DNA of 64,000 bases, taken from positions 62,001 through 126,000 of the forward strand of contig NZ_VDQT01000005.1 of NCBI RefSeq assembly GCF_007667275.1, read 5' to 3'. Positions within the stretch are counted from its first letter, which is position 1. Each line of letters opens with the position of its first letter. The position numbers and the translations under genes are program-made. Below, in pieces: positions 37,213 to 45,612 of this stretch. Under the pieces are notes generated by a model that was given only the letters and a program-made list of their open reading frames with translations, was not told where the DNA came from and did no database searches. The DNA is from Stenotrophomonas rhizophila (GTDB taxonomy: Bacteria; Pseudomonadota; Gammaproteobacteria; Xanthomonadales; Xanthomonadaceae).

Positions 37213-37231
37213 TTTTCAGGAGTATCCCGCA

Positions 37232-37597
37232 ATGGCGCGGCGCGTATATGGCAAAACCGGCTGCAGCGTGGAAGCCACGCTGTCGGTCATCGGCGGCACG
37301 TGGAAGCCGGTGATCCTGTTCTACCTGGTGTCACGCACGCGGCGCTTCATGGAGCTGACCCGGCTGATTCCCAACGCCACCCAATCGATGTTGACCAGTC
37401 AGCTGAGGGAGCTGGAGGCCGACGGCGTAGTGGTGCGGCATGTGTACCCCGAGGTGCCGCCGAAGGTGGAGTACCGGCTGTCGGAGCTGGGAAGGACGCT
37501 GGTGCCGGTGCTGTTGGCGATGCGGGATTGGGGGGATTCGTACAAGAAGATGAACCGCTCGAAGGACGCCGAGGAAGGCGGTGGTGCAGAACTGTGA
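37232..37597 (+). CDS. HxlR family transcriptional regulator
   Basis: A 121-residue winged-helix regulator. The start at 37232 has CAGGAG upstream and gives MARRVYGKTGCSVEATLSVI, with the family's conserved Cys at residue 10 that in YodB/QorR-type members senses quinones and electrophiles. HxlR landmarks follow: GGTWKPVILFYLVSRTRRF, LTRLIPNATQSMLTSQLREL, VYPEVPPKVEYRLSELG. It is divergent from the acuI-type reductase and probably represses it until an electrophile modifies the Cys (inference). Confidence 0.9.
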   Translation: MARRVYGKTGCSVEATLSVIGGTWKPVILFYLVSRTRRFMELTRLIPNATQSMLTSQLRELEADGVVVRHVYPEVPPKVEYRLSELGRTLVPVLLAMRDWGDSYKKMNRSKDAEEGGGAEL

Positions 37598-37700
37598 CCT
37601 TGCGCAGGTGGCGATAGGAATTTTCCTATTTCCTCGTTGATTTGATCGGCCCAGACTGTGCAAGAAACAGGTTCGCTGGAAACTGGAGCAGTGAAAGACA

Positions 37701-38342
37701 ATGACTAGGGACGTTCGTGCAATTCTGTTGGCAGGCATTGCCCTGTTTGCTGCAGTCGGCATCGCTGGGTGCGGGCAAGGTGCGGACGTCGCGCAGCCGA
37801 TCCAAACCACGAAGGAGAACTCGGCAATGCGCAGCGAAGTTCCGCTTACTCGACCCCTATCGTTGAGCAAAGCCGGTGAGGTGGTCAATGTGGAATTTGA
37901 GCTGCCTCCGCCAGGGCCGAATGCCTATGCTTCATTGATGCTGGGGCTTCGGATAGCCAGGGCAGATGCAGAGTCCTCTACAGCGCTGTCGTTCAAACTT
38001 GTTGAGTCAAAAGTGGCGGCCAAGGTTCGATTGATCCGCGTGCAGGAAGGTGCCATCACAACGGTGCCCCTTATCCGAAATCTGTCCAATCTGCGCGATC
38101 GGGTCGAGGTCGCGCCGGACGGCAGCGTGCCAGGACTGACAAATTCAGGCGTGGACACGACGATGCTGGAAGAGGCGGGTCTGCTGGACCCTGCGCTCCA
38201 CTACCACATCATGAAGTTTGCGACCGCCGAGAACGTACAGCCGGGCCACTACCGTCTGACCATTGATCTTGACTCCGATCACCCGGAGCTTCAGAACGAA
38301 GAAACCGAGTTGTTGGTGGCCTACTTCAAGAAGGCGAAGTAA
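37701..38342 (+). CDS. Periplasmic lipoprotein, predicted immunity protein of the adjacent X-T4SS effector
   Basis: A 213-residue lipoprotein (GIALFAAVGIAGC, lipobox IAGC). The mature domain is a beta-rich single unit (EVVNVEFELPPPGPNAYASLMLGLRI, ALSFKLVESKVAAKVRLIRV, then GHYRLTIDLDSDHPEL), similar in style to DUF5625-type lipoproteins. The next gene, three bases downstream, encodes an XVIPCD-bearing effector. In X-T4SS loci the cognate immunity protein (X-Tfi) is normally a lipoprotein encoded just upstream, so this is its likely role: protecting the periplasm of the producer. Immunity is inferred from context only. Confidence 0.8.
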   Translation: MTRDVRAILLAGIALFAAVGIAGCGQGADVAQPIQTTKENSAMRSEVPLTRPLSLSKAGEVVNVEFELPPPGPNAYASLMLGLRIARADAESSTALSFKLVESKVAAKVRLIRVQEGAITTVPLIRNLSNLRDRVEVAPDGSVPGLTNSGVDTTMLEEAGLLDPALHYHIMKFATAENVQPGHYRLTIDLDSDHPELQNEETELLVAYFKKAK

Positions 38343-38345
38343 TCA

Positions 38346-39305
38346 GTGAGCAAGGACGCGCCCTATACCGTCACCGTGTACGTTGCGGCCCCTGGCACGC
38401 CACTGCTCCAAGGTGGAACATCAGCAGCTGGACACATGTACCTTGCTGTGGAGCACGGCGACTGGTCGAGGAGCTACGGTTTCGCACCAGCCCGGCATGG
38501 CGCTTCCAGCGGGCCCGGCGCCGTGACGTACGAGGACGTGGTCGAATACCAGGATCCGTATTACGCACGAACGATGGAGATATCCAAGGAGCAGTTTGAC
38601 CGCATCGTCAGCTTTGGCGAGGACGCGGCAGCGCACGGCTTCAAAATGGAGTACAGCGGGCTGTCCAACAGCTGCATCGACTTCACCTGGGGTGCGCTCA
38701 ACCACGCGGGGCTGCACAGGCAGGTCAAGTCACAGCAGGATGCGAACTTCGAGGGTGCGCTCAAGCCTCTGGACAACAAGTCTGAGATCCAGAGCATTCG
38801 AGCGCCTTATCCCCATAGCGAGCTGAACAGCGAAGTTCATCATGCGATGCCGAAGCGTTCGCTGATGCAGCGGCTGATTTCGGAAAATGGTGAATACGAA
38901 GGCGTCGGCCGCGACCCCATGATGTCCCAGATCCGGGAGAAGGTGGCAGAGCTGGACGCCGCCAACGGCCGGTCGTTCGATTCCACCAGCGAGCGGCTCA
39001 GTGCGAGCCTGTATGTGCTGGCCAAGGAGAACGGCCTTTCCCGCGTGGACCACGTCATGCTCAGTGAGCGAACCACGCATGCATCGGCGGCGGAAAACAT
39101 CTTCGTCGTGCAGGGCGAGCGCAACGACCCGGCGCATCTGCGCGCTTCCATGCCCACGACCCAGGCGGCGCAGACCCCGCTTGAAGCGTCGCTGGAACGC
39201 GGCGAGCAGTTGGCCAACGACAGCAAGCTGACCCAGCAGCTGGCGGCGCAGGCCGAACAGACGCAATCGCAGGAGCGTGAGGCGGCTGTGCGGCAGATGG
39301 GGTGA
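38346..39305 (+). CDS. X-T4SS antibacterial effector with C-terminal XVIPCD and papain-like N-terminal domain
   Basis: A 319-residue protein without signal peptide, GTG start. Residues ~190-319 match the XVIPCD recruitment domain for the VirD4 coupling protein: MSQIREKVAELDAANGRSF, ENGLSRVDHVMLS, AENIFVVQGERNDPAHLRAS and a Gln/Glu-rich tail (QLAAQAEQTQSQEREA). The N-terminal domain has AAGHMYLAVEHG (His 30), SYGFAP, TMEISKEQFDRI and LSNSCIDFTWGALNHAGL (Cys 110). His before Cys fits a permuted papain/NlpC-P60-type amidase that could attack peptidoglycan or a lipid in a rival's periplasm. The X-T4SS apparatus is not in this window. Confidence 0.88.
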   Translation: MSKDAPYTVTVYVAAPGTPLLQGGTSAAGHMYLAVEHGDWSRSYGFAPARHGASSGPGAVTYEDVVEYQDPYYARTMEISKEQFDRIVSFGEDAAAHGFKMEYSGLSNSCIDFTWGALNHAGLHRQVKSQQDANFEGALKPLDNKSEIQSIRAPYPHSELNSEVHHAMPKRSLMQRLISENGEYEGVGRDPMMSQIREKVAELDAANGRSFDSTSERLSASLYVLAKENGLSRVDHVMLSERTTHASAAENIFVVQGERNDPAHLRASMPTTQAAQTPLEASLERGEQLANDSKLTQQLAAQAEQTQSQEREAAVRQMG

Positions 39306-39316
39306 TCGCCTACCCG

Positions 39317-40842
39317 TTACGTCCGCTTCCGCACATACCGGGCGCGCCCCTCCCAATGCACCACGCTGAGCGCGTTCACCTGCCCACGAGCATCCCGGTG
39401 GAACTCCACCTGCAGCCCATCGATATCCGGTGATACGAACCGGTTCGGGCTGAGCGGCAGCACCTGGCCGTCGCGCGTAGTGCCGGCCATGCCCACCCGC
39501 ACCTCGCCGTTGGCGACCTTCACCTGCAGCGCCGGGATGTCGAAGAAGTCGGCCAAGGCGCGGCGCTGGTCCATGGCGATGCCGTCGTCGCGTTCGAACA
39601 CGCCGGCGTAGTCCGCATAGCGGGCGTCGCTCAGGTCCAAGGCAACGGTACGCACCGGCGGGTTCACGCCGCGGCCGATGGCGTCGCTCAGCGCGTTGCG
39701 GATCTCCGCCGCCAGCGCGGCGCCGTTTTCGCCATTGGTGAGGATGACGAAGCCGTCGCCGGTTTCCAGATAGCCCTCGATCCAGGCGCGGTAGCTGTCG
39801 TTGGAGCCGCCGTGGTGGAAGATGCGGGCCTGCCCGGCGCCGTCCAGGCGCGGACCCAGGCCATGCCAGCTGGGCGACACCTCGGTCATCATGTCGGTGG
39901 CGATGGCGCGTGGCAGGAAGTTGCCCAGGCCCCGATAGCTGGCGGTGAGCGCGGCGACGAAGGCGGCGAGGTCGTTGGCGCTGGTCCACAGGCCGGAGGC
40001 GCCCTGTTCGGGGAACGACTGCCAGCCACGCGGAAGGGCGGTGAGGGCGCCGTCACCGTCATGGGCCTTGGCGATGTTGTCGGTGCCCGCCTGCGGGTCG
40101 CTGTAGTGGCTGCGCTGCATGCCGAGCGGGGCGAACACCTGCGCGCGGGCGATGGCGTCCAGCGGCTGGCCGGTCACGTCTTCCAGTACCTGCTGCTCCA
40201 CCATCACGCCGCCGCCGGAGTAGTCGCCGCGCTCGCCGGGGGTGTGGAGCAGGCGCACCGGTTTGTTTTTTGCCGGGGCGATGCCGTCGAGCGTCTGCTC
40301 CAGGGTGGGCAGCGGTTCGCCGGGCAGGTAGTCGGCAAAGCCGTGCACGCCCAGTCCGCTGGTGTGCGACATCAGCATGCGCAGAGTGAGCTGAGGCGCG
40401 GGCACCTGCGGGGTGGCGGGCACCTTCCAGCTGCGCAGGTAGGTGGCGATGTCCTGGTCGAGCGCGAGCTTGCCGCCGGCCGCCAACCGCAGCGTGGTGG
40501 CTGCGGTGACCACCTTGCTCACCGATCCGACCGAGAACAGCGTGTCCGCATCGACGGCGCTGGCGGTGCCGGCCTCGCGGGTGCCGTAGCCGGCGCTGTG
40601 CACCAGCTTGCCGTCGCGCAGCACGGCGATGGCCACGCCGGGCACGTGGTGCTGGGCCATGCGCGCCTGCAGCGACCACTGGGGCAGTGCGGCGCCGGGT
40701 TGCAGCACGGTGGGGCGCAGGCCGTTGCCGAGGGCGCTGTCGATGGCGGCGTCATGGCGATCTGCGGCGAAGGCGGACGTGCCCAGCAGCAGCGCCAGGG
40801 CGGTGCACAGGACGCGGGGGAAGAAGGCGGGGCGTGTTCCAT
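39317..40842 (-). CDS. Serine hydrolase, class C beta-lactamase/DD-peptidase-like, with apparent frameshift in the signal peptide
   Basis: The main frame (from 40708 down, 463 codons) is an exported-type serine hydrolase with the nucleophile motif in LFSVGSVSKVV (SxxK), a GDYSGGG (Y-x-G/N) segment and FHHGGS. No usable start exists in that frame. An ATG at 40840-40842 behind GAGAGG opens MEHAPPSSP in another frame. Adding one base at the G5 run (40816-40820) would fuse it to VLCTALALLLGTSAFAAD, a perfect signal peptide. It is therefore either a real one-base deletion or a sequencing error. It lies downstream of blaI-blaR1-like genes, so it may be inducible. Confidence 0.8.
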
Positions 40843-40987
40843 ACGGACCTCTCGGCGTGGGCAGCGTGAAGCGGGGGCGTGCGGATGCACGCCGCTGGGA
40901 AAGCAGGGCGATGGGGCGTGGTGCGGGCAGCAGCGGGCCGTGGGTGGTCGGCGTCGGCCACCCGGTGTTGTTGCTGTTGGAAGATGT

Positions 40988-42517
40988 CTAGCGGCGGCCG
41001 GCGCGGGCGCCGCGTTGCACGAGGTAATCGCGCACGCGCGGGTTGCGGGCCTGGTTGAGCGGGGAGCGCCACTGGCCGGCGTCGGCCACTACGCCGAGGT
41101 TGACGTCGGCGCCGTGGTCGATGAGGAAGGCCACGGTGTCCACGTCGCCGGAGCGGGCGGCGTTGATCAGCGGGGTTTCGTCGTAGGGCACGATGCGGTT
41201 GACGTCGGCACCGGCGGCGACCAGCCGCTCCACCACCGGCAGGTGGCCGCGTCGCGCGGCGGCGATGAGCGGGTTGCCATCGCCGGTGGCGTGCAGGTCG
41301 GGCTGTGCGCCGAGGGCGAGCAGGGCGTCCACGGCGGTGAGCTGGCCGTTGCGGGCAGCCATGATGAGCGCGGTGCCGTCGCCGCGCACGCTGGTATCCA
41401 CCGCGGTTCCAGCGTTCACCAGTTGCTGGAGTTCAGCGACATCGCCATCGGCGGCGGCAGCCAGCAGACGCTCGGCGTTCGGCGATGCGTCACGTGCGGG
41501 CTCGTCGTGTACGACGCGCTGGGGGGCAGTGCCGAGGCGTGGGGTGGCTGCAACGGTGACGCTGAGGTGCCCGCCAAGGGCGAGCACGCACAGGCCGCTC
41601 CACAGCAGGCGCGTGGTCCAGGCGGTGCGGGCGGTATCCAGGCGCAGCAGGTTGTCGATGCGCTGGGAGAGGCCGCTGCGGCTGCCCGACATCGCTACGG
41701 CAAGCGGGGTGTTGCCGCGCGCAGGGGTGCCCAGGCCGCTGATGCCGGTGAGCAGGGAGTCGGCGTAACCGCGCCCACTGCCGCCCTGCGCGGCGGCGCG
41801 GGTGTCGCAGGCGATCTCGCGGGCCAGGTCCAGGCGCTTGCCGAGCAGGCGCAGGAACGGGCTCCACCAGTACACGGCGAGCACGACGCGCTGTGCGGCG
41901 GCGATCCAGAGGTCGTTGCGGCGGATGTGGGCGGCTTCGTGCAGCAGCAGGTCGCGCAGGGCGGCGGGGGCGAGTGTGTCGGTGAGGTGCGTTGGGACGA
42001 GGATGCGGGGGGCGAACAGGCCGACGACCATGGGGCCGGTGGCAGCGTCGGAGCGCGCGACGGTGGTGGCGTAGGGGAGGTCGCGGCCGAGCAGGGCGTT
42101 GAGGTCCTGGGCGCGGCGGGAGGTGCGGTGCAGGGTGGAGGCTTGGGCGATGCCGCGCAGGAGTTGCAGCAGGGCGTAGGTGGTGCCTAGCAGCCAGAGC
42201 AGGGCCATGCCCTGCAGGAGGGTGGGTGGGTTGGTTGGGGTCGGTTGGTGGTGGATGTGCGTGGGCCGACCAACGGTCGGCGCTACCGGTGCTTCCACGC
42301 GTGGTGTGTGGGATGACGTGTGTGGTGTGGTGGGCCGCAGGACCAGTAGCGGGGAGGTGGCTGCCAAGGCGAATGCGGCGCAGAGCAGCCAGGAGCGGGC
42401 TTCGGCGCCCAGGCGGCTGCGGCTTACTACCAGCGTGGCAAGGGCGAACAGCAGGGCGCTGTGCCAGAGGTGCTGCAGGGCGAAGCTGGCGAGGGCCTGG
42501 GTCCAGTGCATGGTCAT
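40988..42517 (-). CDS. BlaR1-type M56 metallopeptidase sensor with C-terminal ankyrin repeats
   Basis: A 509-residue membrane protein: TM segments near residues 12-32, 42-60 and 103-121, then a zinc-peptidase M56 domain with LLLHEAAHIRRNDLW (HExxH at 193-197), WWSPFLRLLGKRLDLAREIACD, and a TM near 305. Instead of a penicillin-binding sensor domain, the C-terminal ~155 residues are four ankyrin repeats (ERLLAAAADGDVAELQQLV, TALIMAARNGQLTAVDALL, NPLIAAARRGHLPVVERLV, TPLINAARSGDVDTVAFLI). Residues 78-86 are encoded by an intact GTAG REP. Its start overlaps the blaI stop (ATGA). It presumably cleaves the BlaI-like repressor on an envelope signal. Confidence 0.9.
   Translation of the reverse strand: MTMHWTQALASFALQHLWHSALLFALATLVVSRSRLGAEARSWLLCAAFALAATSPLLVLRPTTPHTSSHTPRVEAPVAPTVGRPTHIHHQPTPTNPPTLLQGMALLWLLGTTYALLQLLRGIAQASTLHRTSRRAQDLNALLGRDLPYATTVARSDAATGPMVVGLFAPRILVPTHLTDTLAPAALRDLLLHEAAHIRRNDLWIAAAQRVVLAVYWWSPFLRLLGKRLDLAREIACDTRAAAQGGSGRGYADSLLTGISGLGTPARGNTPLAVAMSGSRSGLSQRIDNLLRLDTARTAWTTRLLWSGLCVLALGGHLSVTVAATPRLGTAPQRVVHDEPARDASPNAERLLAAAADGDVAELQQLVNAGTAVDTSVRGDGTALIMAARNGQLTAVDALLALGAQPDLHATGDGNPLIAAARRGHLPVVERLVAAGADVNRIVPYDETPLINAARSGDVDTVAFLIDHGADVNLGVVADAGQWRSPLNQARNPRVRDYLVQRGARAGRR
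42265..42286 (-). repeat. GTAG REP inside the blaR1-like coding sequence
   Basis: GTAGCGCCGACCGTTGGTCGGC lies in frame in blaR1 and encodes VAPTVGR and the next residue. It is identical to the intergenic REP at 3952. It falls in a Pro/Thr/His-rich loop between the second and third membrane segments, where an insertion would be tolerated. Confidence 0.85.
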
Positions 42518-42909
42518 TTCGCTTTCCCCGGTTTGGCGGCGTCGTCCACGCGCTTCTTCAGCGCCTGCAGTTCGTCCGCGTCGATGTCGTGTTCCTCGAT
42601 CAGGTGCTGGGCGAGCGCGCCGGGCGAGTCGCTGAAGAACGATTTGATCAGGTTTTCCAGCGCCTGCTTGCGCGCTTCAGCACGGCTGATGGCGGCGCTG
42701 TAGATGAAGGCGCGACCCTCGGCGCGGTGATGCACCAGGCCCTTCTTGTCGAGCACTTTGAACATGGTCAGCACGGTGGTGTAGGCCACCGGCTTCTTCT
42801 TCGACAACTCCTCGGCCACCTCACGCACGGAGGCTTCCTTCTTCTTCCACAGCACTTCCAGGATGCGGCGTTCGGAATCGGTCAACGTGGGCGACGGAGG
42901 GCGGGCCAT
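42514..42909 (-). CDS. blaI: BlaI/MecI/CopY family repressor
   Basis: A 131-residue winged-helix repressor: LTDSERRILEVLWKKKEASVREVAEEL with recognition helix AYTTVLTMFKVLDKKGLV, then the BlaI dimerisation helices (ARKQALENLIKSFF). It typically represses its own operon until the BlaR1-like protease cuts it. It overlaps the blaR1-like gene by four bases, and the beta-lactamase-like hydrolase follows, so the three form a regulatory unit. Confidence 0.92.
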   Translation of the reverse strand: MARPPSPTLTDSERRILEVLWKKKEASVREVAEELSKKKPVAYTTVLTMFKVLDKKGLVHHRAEGRAFIYSAAISRAEARKQALENLIKSFFSDSPGALAQHLIEEHDIDADELQALKKRVDDAAKPGKAK

Positions 42910-42966
42910 GGGGCTTCTACTGGTTCTTTAGTTGATGGCTGCATCGTGCGCCCGCCGGGATCGGGG

Positions 42967-42985
42967 TGTCAACTATGTAATTAGT
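42967..42985 (-). promoter_or_regulatory. Candidate blaI promoter/operator
   Basis: On the minus strand, the dyad ACTA-N6-TAGT is followed directly by TTGACA, a consensus -35, about 60 bases before the blaI start. AT-rich dyads of this kind fit BlaI/MecI operators, although the match to the TACAnnTGTA core is partial. The -10 is unclear. Confidence 0.45.
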
Positions 42986-43135
42986 AATGGGACGGGCATG
43001 TCGGCTCTGGCCCGCATGTGGACAGGGGATGGCCATGGCGTGCAGGCGATGTCAGCGCATTTGCGTTTTTGTTCACGGGAGGGGTGCGGGTGCTTCTTTA
43101 AGGTCGAACCCTCACTCGCACCACGAAGGTTTTCC

Positions 43136-43948
43136 ATGACTGCATCGCGCGTTCGTCTGCACATCGAAGATACCGGCGGCACCGGCCGTCCCGTTGTACT
43201 CATCCACGGTTGGCCGCTCTCCGCCGAGTCCTGGCGTGCGCAGGTGCCGGTACTGAAAGCCGCCGGTTACCGCGTGGTGGCGTACGACCGCCGCGGCTTC
43301 GGCCGTTCGGACAAGCCTGCCGATGGCTACGAGTACGACACCCTGGCCGACGACCTGGCCGGCGTGCTGGAGCAGCTGGACCTGCGCGACGTTACGCTGG
43401 TGGGCTTCTCGATGGGCGGTGGCGAGGTGGCGCGTTACATTGCCCGCCACGGCGAGCAGAGGCTGCGAAGCGTGGTGTTTGCAGCGGCGGTGCCGCCGTA
43501 CATGCTCAAGACCGCGGATAACCCGGATGGTCCGCTCACCGAGGAAAAAGCCGAGCAGATGCGCATGGGTCTGGAGAATCATCGCGATGAGTTCTTTGAA
43601 GGTTTCACCAAGGACTTCTTCAGCGCTAAGGGTGAGTTGAAGGTCAGTGAGCGGCAGCGGGAGGAGGCGGTGGCGCTGTGCAAGCAGTCCGATCAGACTG
43701 CTGCGCTGGGCTGCATGAAGGCGTTTGGCACGACCGACTTCCGCGAGGACCTGAAGAAGGTGACGGTGCCTACGCTGGTGCTGCATGGTGACAGCGATGG
43801 CACGGTGCCGTATGAAGGTTCGGGCCGGCGCACGCACGAGGCGATCCCGGGCAGTGAGGTGGTGTTGATCCAGGATGCGCCGCATGGGTGCAATGCCAGC
43901 CATGCTGAGCAGTTCAATGCGGCGTTGGTTGCGTTCCTGGCGCGGTGA
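43136..43948 (+). CDS. Alpha/beta hydrolase, non-haem haloperoxidase/arylesterase type
   Basis: A 270-residue cytoplasmic hydrolase. The start at 43136 gives MTASRVRLHIEDTGG. Landmarks are VVLIHGWPLSAESW (oxyanion loop), VAYDRRGFGRSDKP, the nucleophile elbow GFSMGGGEVARYI (Ser), VLHGDSDGTVPYE (Asp) and the late DAPHGCNASHAEQFN (His), which closely follow bacterial cofactor-free haloperoxidases/esterases. The natural substrate is unknown. Divergent from blaI; no operon partner except the small gene downstream. Confidence 0.9.
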   Translation: MTASRVRLHIEDTGGTGRPVVLIHGWPLSAESWRAQVPVLKAAGYRVVAYDRRGFGRSDKPADGYEYDTLADDLAGVLEQLDLRDVTLVGFSMGGGEVARYIARHGEQRLRSVVFAAAVPPYMLKTADNPDGPLTEEKAEQMRMGLENHRDEFFEGFTKDFFSAKGELKVSERQREEAVALCKQSDQTAALGCMKAFGTTDFREDLKKVTVPTLVLHGDSDGTVPYEGSGRRTHEAIPGSEVVLIQDAPHGCNASHAEQFNAALVAFLAR

Positions 43949-44051
43949 GGTAGGCCGGGTTGCAGAGCGTGGGACACGCGTGGCGTGTCGCTACGCGGAG
44001 GTGGGGCGCGTTCTGCGCGTTCCCGCCTTCTTCTTTTCAAGGGTGAGTTGA

Positions 44052-44225
44052 ATGCGCAAGACCACTACGCCGCCTTGGAAGAAGCCCAATCCCAAGGGGA
44101 AGAAGGGGCAGCCGCTGTCACCGTCGCAGAAGGACGCGGCGCGTCAGCGGGCGGAGGAGAATGGCCGCGCCTATCCCAATCTTGTCGACAACATGTGGGC
44201 GAAGACGTTGCCGCGCGGGGAGTGA
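44052..44225 (+). CDS. Small basic conserved protein (57 aa)
   Basis: MRKTTTPPWKKPNPKGKKGQ..., then LSPSQKDAARQRAEENGRAY and PNLVDNMWAKTLPRGE. It has GGGTGAG upstream of the ATG. Short Lys/Pro-rich proteins ending in PNLVDNMWA are, to my recollection, widespread in Xanthomonadaceae; their function is unknown. It lies ~100 bases downstream of the hydrolase and just before the REP array. Confidence 0.65.
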   Translation: MRKTTTPPWKKPNPKGKKGQPLSPSQKDAARQRAEENGRAYPNLVDNMWAKTLPRGE

Positions 44226-44250
44226 GGGCGGGAAAGCGCCGGATCGCCTT

Positions 44251-44542
44251 GTAGGGACACGCCATGCGTGTCCTGCTTTAGGCCGGCTTCGTTCAGCCAC
44301 GCAGGGCGTGGCTCTACGCGACATCACACGCCCTGCGTGGCCGCACGCGACACCACGTATCGCCCGCAATGTGTGGCTGAAATCGACACCCCGTAGAGCC
44401 ACGCCCTGCGTGGCTGAGCGCGACACCCCGTAGAGCCACGCCTTGCGTGGCTGAGCGCGACACCCGAAGAGCCACGCCTTGCGTGGCTGAGCGCGACACC
44501 CGAAGAGCCACGCCTTGCGTGGCTAAGCGCGACACCCCGTAG
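44251..44542. repeat. REP array with four 36-37 bp tandem units
   Basis: A GTAGGGACACGCC REP (44251-44273), an inverted AGCCACGC REP (44295-44317), and a partial copy (44327-44340) precede four head-to-tail units at 44393, 44430, 44466 and 44502. Each unit is the AGCCACGCC-TGCGTGGCT hairpin plus a GAGCGCGACACCC spacer. Two of the four have lost the GTAG head (GAAG). This stretch of about 335 bases contains no gene. Confidence 0.85.
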
Positions 44543-44562
44543 CCTCGCCATGCGGGGCGGAA

Positions 44563-45495
44563 TCACTGACGCGTTGCTGCATCCTTTGCCGCGCTCAACG
44601 CCTGGTCCGCGCGCAGGAACACGGTGGTAGCAGGTTCCGCGGTCTGCGTGGATGCGGTGCCCAGCAGCAATGCCGCGCCGATGCTCTGGCTGACGTCGCG
44701 TGCAACCTGCTCGAACTTCGCCACGGTCTCGCTGGCATCGCCACTGCCCAGCATGGCGACAAACTCACCACTGCCGGTAACGCGATTGATGCTGTCACCC
44801 CGCTCGGGCTGCAGGCAGCGCTCAAGCACCTGGTCCAGCTGCTGCAGCTGGCGATCCAGCCCCCGCTCGCCAAGACGCTGTGCCAGCGCGGAGAGATCCT
44901 GCAGTTCCAGGATCACCACGGTGTACGTCCCACCGCCATCGGCCGCCGTGCTTGTCTCGCCAGCTCCGGCGTGGTCGATGATCGCGGCCACCTGCTGCTC
45001 ACGTTCTCGGCTGCGGCTCTCCATCAGGGTCATGGTCAGACGCGCCAGTGCCTGCAACGCTTCGCGCTGGGTCGGGTTGAGTTCGCGCGGATTGACGTCC
45101 ACCACGCACACGCTGCCCACGGCCGCGCCGCTTTCGGTCACCAGCGGCATGCCCGCGTAGAAGCGCGCGCCTAGGTCTTTCAATACCGGGTTGTCGGCAA
45201 AGCGAGCGTCCTGGTTGAGATCGCCTACTTCCATCAACTGGTCCGGTTGCCGGATCGCGTGGTCGCACACGGCGACGTTGCGTTCGGTCTGGATGCCGTC
45301 GAGGCCGGTGCGGGCCTTGAACCACTGGCGATCACGGTCGATCAGGGTCACCAGCGCCATCGGCGTGCCGCAGACGGCTGCAGCAACCTTGACGATATCG
45401 TCGTAAGCCGGCTCGGGCAGGCTGCCCACGATGTGCAGGGCGTCGAGCGCGCGCTGGCGCTCGGTCTCGTCGATGCGGGTGGAGCCTTGGATCAT
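44563..45495 (-). CDS. GAF domain protein with degenerate GGDEF-like C-terminal domain
   Basis: A 310-residue cytoplasmic signalling protein. Residues ~12-165 are a GAF domain (RQRALDALHIVGSLPEPAYDD, LIDRDRQWFKARTGLD, CDHAIRQPDQLMEVGDLNQD, ARFYAGMPLVTESGAAVGSVC), of the subclass often preceding diguanylate cyclases. Residues ~185-305 align in layout with a GGDEF domain (VILELQDLSALAQRLGERG) but the GGDEF signature is replaced (TGSGEFVAML), so it is unlikely to make c-di-GMP. It may bind a ligand or interact with another sensor. Monocistronic. Confidence 0.8.
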   Translation of the reverse strand: MIQGSTRIDETERQRALDALHIVGSLPEPAYDDIVKVAAAVCGTPMALVTLIDRDRQWFKARTGLDGIQTERNVAVCDHAIRQPDQLMEVGDLNQDARFADNPVLKDLGARFYAGMPLVTESGAAVGSVCVVDVNPRELNPTQREALQALARLTMTLMESRSREREQQVAAIIDHAGAGETSTAADGGGTYTVVILELQDLSALAQRLGERGLDRQLQQLDQVLERCLQPERGDSINRVTGSGEFVAMLGSGDASETVAKFEQVARDVSQSIGAALLLGTASTQTAEPATTVFLRADQALSAAKDAATRQ

Positions 45496-45612
45496 GCGGG
45501 TACCTTGAAAGCGTAGGGCATGGCCCAGCCTAGGACAGACGCAACCGGCACGGGTTAAGCCCGGGTAGAGGCAGGACTACGCGTTCACCCGCGCGTTCGG
45601 CTCCGCTGCCGC

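Noticed and set aside
39812-42190. Long plus-strand open frame (792 codons) over the hydrolase and blaR1
   Set aside because: Crosses two well-supported genes on the other strand and has low-complexity Gly/Ala/Val/His composition.
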